Positions 59,253-64,000 of a DNA stretch of 64,000 nucleotides are shown piece by piece. Source of the stretch: Synechocystis sp. PCC 7509 (GTDB lineage: Bacteria; Cyanobacteriota; Cyanobacteriia; Cyanobacteriales; Chroococcidiopsidaceae); assembly GCF_000332075.2 (NCBI RefSeq), contig NZ_ALVU02000001.1, positions 2,306,324 through 2,370,323 of the forward strand, given 5' to 3'. The notes beneath the pieces are model-generated. The model ran no database searches, had not been told where the DNA came from, and saw only the letters and a list, made by a program, of their open reading frames with translations. Position 1 is the first letter of the stretch. Each line of letters begins with the position of its first letter. Position numbers and translations under genes: made by a program.

Positions 59253-60038
59253 TTAAGCGCCTTTGCGCACCATTTGAGGTTGCAGCAAAGATACTAATTG
59301 CTCTTTTCCTCTTTGCAAGTATCTAGTTACAGTCATTGGGCTAATACCAATTTTTTTTGCAGCTTCTTTGCGCGATAGTTCTTTAAGAAATACAAATTCA
59401 ACGGCGGTTCTAGTATTTTCTTCTAACTGACTCATTGCCCCTTGTAGTTGTTCGCGATCTTCAGCTTGTTGTTGCAGATTAGTAGCTTGAAAATCGGGTA
59501 AAATATCCCCCAAAGTTATCGGACAATCAAAATTTTGTACCATTGTGCTATCTAAACTCAAAGCCATGCGATTTTGAGCAGCTAAATTGCTGTCGTACCA
59601 CTCTTGAACAGATATATTAAGCTGACGAGCAAGTTCAATATCTGTAGGACAACGACCTAAAGTTATTGTTAATTCTCTACGAACTTTTTGTCCTTGATTA
59701 TAAACTTCTTGCCAACGACGAGGTATTTTTACAAGCCCAGAGCGATCGCGTAAAAAGTGCATAATTTCACCGCGAATATAAGGTACAGCAAAAGAACTAA
59801 ACGCATAGCCTTGTTTGGGATTAAATCGCTCGATTGCCCGAATCAAACCGAAATATCCAATTTGTTCTAGGTCTTCGTAAGGCTCGGTGCATTGATGGCT
59901 AAATTGATGAGCAATTTTACGGACTAATCCTGTATGCAGATTTACTAATCTATTGCGAAGTTCAATAGAGGGATTTTGATAATATGCAACTAATAATTCT
60001 AGGCTGTCGGACTTGATACAAACTTGAGTTGCCGCCAT
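59253..60038 (-). CDS. sigF: Group 3 RNA polymerase sigma factor (SigF-like)
   Basis: A 261-aa sigma-70 family factor with regions 2-4 but no region 1.1: GLVRKIAHQFSHQC, EDLEQIGYFGLIRAIERFNP (region 2), region 3 RSGLVKIPRRWQEVYNQGQK, and the region 4 helix-turn-helix SRKEAAKKIGISPMTVTRYL. Length and sequence fit cyanobacterial SigF, which in Synechocystis is needed for pilA expression and phototaxis. A long-range inverted repeat lies 93-168 bp upstream. A NACHT remnant follows 47 bp downstream. Confidence 0.88.
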   Translation of the reverse strand: MAATQVCIKSDSLELLVAYYQNPSIELRNRLVNLHTGLVRKIAHQFSHQCTEPYEDLEQIGYFGLIRAIERFNPKQGYAFSSFAVPYIRGEIMHFLRDRSGLVKIPRRWQEVYNQGQKVRRELTITLGRCPTDIELARQLNISVQEWYDSNLAAQNRMALSLDSTMVQNFDCPITLGDILPDFQATNLQQQAEDREQLQGAMSQLEENTRTAVEFVFLKELSRKEAAKKIGISPMTVTRYLQRGKEQLVSLLQPQMVRKGA

Positions 60039-60452
60039 ATAAATCCTACTTTAAATAATAATCTCTTTACCTAAGTAATAATTGAGGACTGGTTACTTAA
60101 ACTTTCCTCAAATCGCTGAGATTATTGTCCGTAGAATAAGCGGATCAAACCATCGTTGTTTTACTGAAATTATTAAAGGAATGACAGGCTAACCGCTTAT
60201 TTCTACGTATATTCTCTGAGTAATTGAATAAACGGTTAAGTTTAATAGAGAAAAGAAGTGTCCCAATGTAAAGGGAGAAGACTAGAGCAGGTAAGGAAAA
60301 AGATTATTTTTTAGCGGTTGTCCACAAGCAAGTTAGGCGTAAAGTTGGATAAGGGAAAGTTTTGGCAGGGAAATTTGAGTAAATACAATCTCCGTACTAA
60401 GCTATAGCTAAAATAGAGGATGCACGTATATGTACATAAAAGCGCGATCGCT
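60039..60452. other. Divergent intergenic region between sigF and prfB
   Basis: About 414 bp without a gene. It contains the inverted repeat at 60131-60206 near sigF and a HIP1-type core just before the prfB start (60443-60450). Promoters for both genes must lie here. No tRNA or conserved small RNA could be recognised. Confidence 0.55.
60131..60206. repeat. Inverted repeat upstream of sigF
   Basis: GTAGAATAAGCGG at 60131-60143 is repeated in inverted orientation as CCGCTTATTTCTAC at 60193-60206, identical except for one inserted base; 49 bases lie between. It is 93-168 bp upstream of the sigF start. It may be a leader structure or two operator half-sites. Confidence 0.6.
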
Positions 60453-61566
60453 ATGGACATTTTAGAAATCAAGCGCGAAGTTGCCTTATTGTCTAACCGC
60501 CTGGGTAAAACTCAGGACTATCTTTGACATCCCAGCCTTAAACGCCAAAATTCAAGACTTAGAACAAGTAGCTTCACAGCCGGAATTTTGGGAAAACCAA
60601 GAAGCGGCGCAAAAGACGTTGCAAGAGCTTGGCAGCCTCAAAGATCATTACAGCCAATACCACCAATGGCAGGCTAGTTTAGAGGATACCAAGGCAGTTG
60701 TAGAGCTATTAGAGCTTGAAAATGATGAGGGATTACTCACCGAAGCTCAAACCAATGTCCGCCACCTGCACAAGGAACTCGACGGGTGGGAATTGCAACA
60801 ACTCCTATCAGGGACTTATGACGAAAAAGGCGCAGTTTTGACTATTAATGCTGGCGCCGGCGGTACAGATGCTCAAGATTGGGCGGAAATGCTGCTCCGA
60901 ATGTATACCCGGTGGGCAGAAGAACAGGGCTACAAAGTGACATTAGAGGAAATTTCCCAAGGAGACGAAGCGGGGCTAAAATCTGCCACTATAGAGATTG
61001 CTGGACGCTATGCTTACGGTTATTTGCGATCGGAAAAAGGTACTCATCGTTTAGTGCGAATTTCACCTTTTAACGCCAATGATAAGCGGCAAACAAGTTT
61101 TGCGGGGGTGGAAATCATGCCTTTGATTGACAACAGCGTACATTTAGATATTCCCGAAAAAGATTTGGAAATTACAACAACCCGCGCTGGTGGTAAAGGT
61201 GGGCAAAATGTCAATAAAGTAGAAACCGCCGTAAGAATTGTTCACATCCCGACAGGGGTTGCCGTGCGTTGTACCCAGGAAAGAAGTCAACTGCAAAATA
61301 AAGAAAAAGCTCTAGCTATTTTGAAAGCCAAGCTATTAATTATCGCGGAGGAGCAACGCGCCCAAGAAATTGCCGAAATTCGCGGCGATATAGTAGAAGC
61401 AGCTTGGGGAAACCAAATCCGCAATTACGTATTTCATCCGTACCAGATGGTCAAAGATTTACGTACTAATGTAGAAACAACGGCAGTGACTGATGTCATG
61501 AATGGGGAGATAGATTTATTTATTCAAGCTTATTTGCGGCAGGAAAATCACTTAGTCGATAGCTAA
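60453..61566 (+). CDS. prfB: Peptide chain release factor 2 with +1 programmed frameshift
   Basis: The true start is ATG 60453 ([20 protein letters not shown]), 24 codons to CTT at 60522-60524, followed by TGA (60525-60527) and C. Shifting +1 at CTT-T continues with GAC at 60526 (DIPALNAKI) to the stop at 61566, 370 aa in total. This is the classical RF2 autoregulatory site CTTTGAC; a short purine stretch (CAGGA at 60512-60516) lies just upstream where E. coli has its Shine-Dalgarno-like stimulator. The domain 3 GGQ motif is in [18 protein letters not shown]2 releases at UGA and UAA. Confidence 0.96.
60522..60528 (+). promoter_or_regulatory. RF2 +1 frameshift site CTTTGAC
   Basis: The in-frame TGA at 60525 is bypassed by slippage of the CTT tRNA onto TTT, so low RF2 raises its own synthesis. 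The exact heptamer is conserved with E. coli prfB. Confidence 0.93.
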
Positions 61567-61574
61567 AAAATAGA

Positions 61575-61589
61575 CGCTCCGCCGGAGCG
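61575..61589 (+). terminator. Possible terminator hairpin after prfB
   Basis: CGCTCC at 61575-61580 pairs with GGAGCG at 61584-61589 around GCC; the following sequence CTTCTGTT is only weakly T-rich. It lies 9 bp after the prfB stop and 46 bp before the DUF3285 gene. Position favours termination, the tract does not. Confidence 0.45.
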
Positions 61590-61635
61590 CTTCTGTTAAA
61601 TTGATTGAGTAATCCGTCATAAATATAAAGCCAAT

Positions 61636-61806
61636 ATGAACTCACAAACCACCCAAAAGCCAGAACCAACAGCAGCAAAACCAAGTTATGTTAAGCTTGC
61701 CATGCGCAATATGGTACAAAAAGGGGGAACTTCTGTACAACATTTTGCTTTGACAGCGATCGCTTTATTAGTAGTATTGGTAGGGCTTGCCTACCTAACG
61801 CGCTAA
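61636..61806 (+). CDS. DUF3285-family small membrane protein
   Basis: A 56-aa gene too short for most ORF cut-offs: [20 protein letters not shown], then [13 protein letters not shown] and a C-terminal transmembrane helix ([21 protein letters not shown]). The [11 protein letters not shown] core and single C-terminal helix are those of the cyanobacterial DUF3285 family. Function is unknown; a thylakoid or plasma-membrane location is likely. The stop is 4 bp before the first possible ybeY ATG, the common prfB-DUF3285-ybeY-dgkA-trpG order in cyanobacteria as I recall it. Confidence 0.9.
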   Translation: MNSQTTQKPEPTAAKPSYVKLAMRNMVQKGGTSVQHFALTAIALLVVLVGLAYLTR

Positions 61807-61822
61807 TAAAATGGAGAAAATA

Positions 61823-62335
61823 ATGTGCAAGGTAGAAGTAAGCGTACAAGACACTCGCCCTGAAAACCTTACAGAGACTGCGATTCCTTGGGAATTGTGG
61901 TTTGAGTGCTGGATTACCCACTTAGAAACTCAATTACCTCTGGCAAATATTTACGAACTTAGTTTGCGCTTAACTAACGATGCCGAAATTAGAGTTCTTA
62001 ACCAGCAATACCGCCATCAAGATAAACCTACCGATGTATTGGCTTTTGCCGCTTTAGAAGTGGATTTTCCCATGACTGAAGAAATGCGATCGCATCAGCC
62101 GTTATATCTTGGTGATATTGTTATCTCAGTAGATACTGCTAGTCGCCAAGCTACTGAGCAAGGTCATTCATTGCAAACAGAATTGGCATGGCTGGCAACT
62201 CACGGTCTACTTCATCTTTTAGGTTGGGATCATCCTGATGAAACTAGCCTATTACAGATGCTAGATCAGCAAGCTGTTTTATTGCAACTCATCGGGTTGA
62301 CCATTAATGACCAATACAATTCCCCATCGGCATAA
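61823..62335 (+). CDS. ybeY: Endoribonuclease YbeY (16S rRNA maturation)
   Basis: I prefer ATG 61823 ([10 protein letters not shown], 170 aa) because GGAG lies 6 bases upstream at 61813-61816; an ATG at 61811 would add four residues. The zinc motif [15 protein letters not shown] has all three His of HGxLHLxGxDH, and [27 protein letters not shown] is the family core. YbeY processes the 3' end of 16S rRNA. It is followed by dgkA after 94 bp. Confidence 0.93.
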   Translation: MCKVEVSVQDTRPENLTETAIPWELWFECWITHLETQLPLANIYELSLRLTNDAEIRVLNQQYRHQDKPTDVLAFAALEVDFPMTEEMRSHQPLYLGDIVISVDTASRQATEQGHSLQTELAWLATHGLLHLLGWDHPDETSLLQMLDQQAVLLQLIGLTINDQYNSPSA

Positions 62336-62429
62336 AAACCTTAATTTTCACCTGCTACAGGCGTAATTTGCTCGTGACTGCTATAGCAATTCAACTAACA
62401 ACTACTTTTTCGGTTGTCGTCTCCTGTCT

Positions 62430-62882
62430 ATGCCTCCAAACCCTCCGACATCAACGCCTAGCCGACCAGAGAAGGTTGCTCCAGTGCGCGAGTTATCCTG
62501 GCTTGTCGCCGCAAATTTGTTTGTTAGCTTTAAATACGCTTGGTGCGGAATAACTTATGCTTTTCAAACTCAGCGTAATTTTCGCATTCATGTAGGGGTA
62601 GGCGTTTTAGCAATGGGGTTAGCAATTTTTTTACGATTGCAACTTCTGGAAATGGCAGTAATTGGACTTACTAGCGGTTTAGTGCTAGTGATGGAGTTAC
62701 TAAATACAGCTATAGAATCTGTGGTTGATTTGACCGTTAAGCAGTCTTACCACGACTTAGCAAAAATAGCTAAAGACTGTGCGGCGGCGGCGGTTTTAGT
62801 TTCAGCACTGGTAGCTGTTTTAGTGGCAGGCGTTTTGATTATGCCTCCTTTAATTGTGCTAATGCGAAGTCACTGGGGATAA
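62430..62882 (+). CDS. dgkA: Diacylglycerol kinase family protein
   Basis: A 150-aa integral membrane kinase of the DgkA/undecaprenol kinase family. The N-terminus is Pro-rich (MPPNPPTSTPSRPEKVAP), the amphipathic start helix is AFQTQRNFRIHVGVG, and the catalytic motif MELLNTAIESVVDL contains the key Glu and Asn. Three helices are visible. In Gram-positive relatives the substrate is undecaprenol rather than diacylglycerol, which remains open here. It lies 61 bp upstream of the trpG/pabA gene on the same strand. Confidence 0.9.
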   Translation: MPPNPPTSTPSRPEKVAPVRELSWLVAANLFVSFKYAWCGITYAFQTQRNFRIHVGVGVLAMGLAIFLRLQLLEMAVIGLTSGLVLVMELLNTAIESVVDLTVKQSYHDLAKIAKDCAAAAVLVSALVAVLVAGVLIMPPLIVLMRSHWG

Positions 62883-62943
62883 AAAAGCTGATTTTGCCCG
62901 CTCTTGACTTAAACCCAACCTAAAATTAGGAGAAAATTGATTT

Positions 62944-63546
62944 TTGATTATAGTTATTGATAATTACGATAGCTTTACTTATAACTTGGTGCAGTATTTA
63001 GGAGAACTAGGAGCGAAGTTTCCTGTTGCTCGTGATATCCAAGTTTACCGTAACGACCAAATTTCTCTGGAGCAAATCCGCCAATTGCAGCCGGAAGGAA
63101 TAGTTATTTCTCCAGGACCCGGCCGCCCAGAAGATGCGGGAATTTCTCTAGAGATAATTCGTCAGCTTGGGCAAACTGTACCAATTTTGGGGGTGTGCTT
63201 GGGACATCAAAGCATCGGGCAAGTTTTTGGGGGTCAGATAGTCTTGGCTCCTGAATTAATGCACGGCAAAACCTCACAAATAACTCATACTGGTGTAGGA
63301 GTTTTTCGCGGTTTAGATAATCCCATGACCGCAACTCGGTATCATAGTTTAGTAATTGAGCCGCAAACTTGCCCGGAAGTGTTAGAAGTTACGGCTTGGG
63401 TTGAAGATGGCACAATTATGGGAGTTAGACATCGCAACTACCCTTATATTGAAGGCGTACAGTTTCACCCCGAAAGCGTACTGACTACTTTAGGTAAGCA
63501 ATTATTGCGAAATTTTTTGGCACAACTACCGTCGTCTATAGGGTGA
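62944..63546 (+). CDS. trpG/pabA: Glutamine amidotransferase of anthranilate/aminodeoxychorismate synthase (component II)
   Basis: A 200-aa class I amidotransferase. The start is TTG at 62944, preceded by AGGAGA at 62928-62933, and gives MIIVIDNYDSFTYNLVQYL. The triad is Cys in GVCLGHQSIGQVFGG, and His/Glu in VQFHPESVLT. It supplies ammonia to TrpE or PabB for tryptophan or folate synthesis; sequence does not decide which, and the same subunit often serves both. It precedes an MBL-fold gene by 10 bp. Confidence 0.93.
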   Translation: MIIVIDNYDSFTYNLVQYLGELGAKFPVARDIQVYRNDQISLEQIRQLQPEGIVISPGPGRPEDAGISLEIIRQLGQTVPILGVCLGHQSIGQVFGGQIVLAPELMHGKTSQITHTGVGVFRGLDNPMTATRYHSLVIEPQTCPEVLEVTAWVEDGTIMGVRHRNYPYIEGVQFHPESVLTTLGKQLLRNFLAQLPSSIG

Positions 63547-63556
63547 GGAGAAATTG

Positions 63557-64000
63557 ATGAAAAGGCGACAGATACTAGGCTACGCGGGGGCGGGGTTAGC
63601 AATAACCCTATTGACAAGTTTACAGTCCCAGGGTGTGGCACAAACCGGGGAATCTTTATCGATTCAATGGCTAGGTCATACTTGTTTTTTGTTTAGTAGT
63701 GGCAAAACGCGAATTTTGGTTAATCCCTTTCGGACTCTTGGTTGCACGGCAAAATACCGCGCTCCTAAAGTGGAATCGGGTTTAGTGCTAATTAGCAGTC
63801 AGCTATTGGATGAGGGAGCGGTTGAAGGTTTGCCAGGTAAGCCGCAGCTAATTTACGAGCCTGGGGTTTATCGATATAATGACATTCAAGTTCAAGGAAT
63901 TAATACTATACACGATCGCGTTAATGGGAGAAGATTCGGCAACAATGTAGCTTGGCGCTGGAAACAAGCGGGAATAAATATCTTGCATCTAGGTGGCGCG
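63557..64000 (+). CDS. Secreted MBL-fold hydrolase, N-terminal part
   Basis: The gene runs off the right edge; 148 codons are visible. It begins MKRRQILGYAGAGLAITLLT, a Tat-like signal with an Arg pair, cleaved probably after QGVAQ. SLSIQWLGHTCFLFSSGKTR and ILVNPF resemble the first strands of metallo-β-lactamase-fold (UlaG-like) proteins in which the first His/Asp motif is displaced. The HxHxD motif is not seen in the visible part (VLISSQLLDE stands where it is expected), so zinc binding is uncertain. It is 10 bp after trpG/pabA. Confidence 0.8.
   Translation, partial: MKRRQILGYAGAGLAITLLTSLQSQGVAQTGESLSIQWLGHTCFLFSSGKTRILVNPFRTLGCTAKYRAPKVESGLVLISSQLLDEGAVEGLPGKPQLIYEPGVYRYNDIQVQGINTIHDRVNGRRFGNNVAWRWKQAGINILHLGGA

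Noticed and set aside
60481-60527. Alternative prfB start in the second frame
   Set aside because: The sequence [15 protein letters not shown] is an artefact; the true N-terminus is in frame 1 from 60453 through the +1 frameshift.

Overview
This is a 64 kb piece of a cyanobacterial chromosome. The evidence is the many HIP1 octamers (GCGATCGC), a Mg-chelatase D subunit for chlorophyll synthesis, an NTRC-type thioredoxin reductase-thioredoxin fusion, a SigF-type group 3 sigma factor, cyanobacteria-specific small proteins (DUF4327- and DUF3285-like), and a PATAN/CheY/CheW/bilin-GAF chemoreceptor operon of the Pix phototaxis type. The genus cannot be fixed from the sequence; a Chroococcidiopsis-like coccoid or a relative is plausible. 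Both ends cut genes: larC at the left, an MBL-fold hydrolase at the right.

Layout. 1-1.3 kb: larC (partial) diverges from a Sua5/YrdC-family gene. 1.3-11.3 kb: a leftward surface-polysaccharide operon. It starts with CDP-glucose synthesis (rfbF, rfbG), a TylC3-type sugar C-methyltransferase and an RmlC-like epimerase. It continues with a GT2, an Fe/2OG-type oxygenase, a sugar nucleotidyltransferase, a DUF4910 aminopeptidase-like protein, an SDR with a degenerate active site, and an O-antigen-polymerase-like membrane protein. The set predicts a CDP-linked branched 3-C-methyl-6-deoxyhexose. 12.3-25.7 kb: a pixGHIJJL-like operon with two tandem cyanobacteriochrome chemoreceptors, a CheA-REC hybrid and an extra CheW, closed by a terminator built from HIP1 palindromes.

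25.8-27.5 kb: a decayed toxin-antitoxin island in which both antitoxins are intact and both toxins are broken. 27.8-33.9 kb: two type IV pilins, a SPINDLY/GT41-like glycosyltransferase, an orphan Phd antitoxin, two uncharacterised proteins and an FkbM methyltransferase. 34-48.4 kb: mostly housekeeping genes: a methyltransferase, a DUF4327 protein, an FHA-Ser/Thr kinase next to a PP2C phosphatase, an RluE-type pseudouridine synthase carrying an in-frame palindromic insertion, an M3 peptidase, NTRC, an ABC permease, a ROK kinase, pyrG and an amidase. 48.4-50.7 kb: a DUF839/PhoX-like gene split by a 917-bp IS5-type element. 50.8-64 kb: two glycosyltransferases, ecfT, der, chlD, a NACHT remnant, sigF, prfB (with +1 programmed frameshift), DUF3285, ybeY, dgkA, a trpG/pabA-type glutaminase and an MBL-fold protein.

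Themes. Light-directed type IV pilus motility recurs: the pix operon, two pilins next to a candidate glycosyltransferase, and sigF, whose family controls pilus genes in other cyanobacteria. The window is also rich in small palindromic repeats, several placed directly after stop codons and one inserted in frame in a gene. Several loci are recently broken: vapC, a RelE-like toxin, the DUF839 gene and the NACHT protein.
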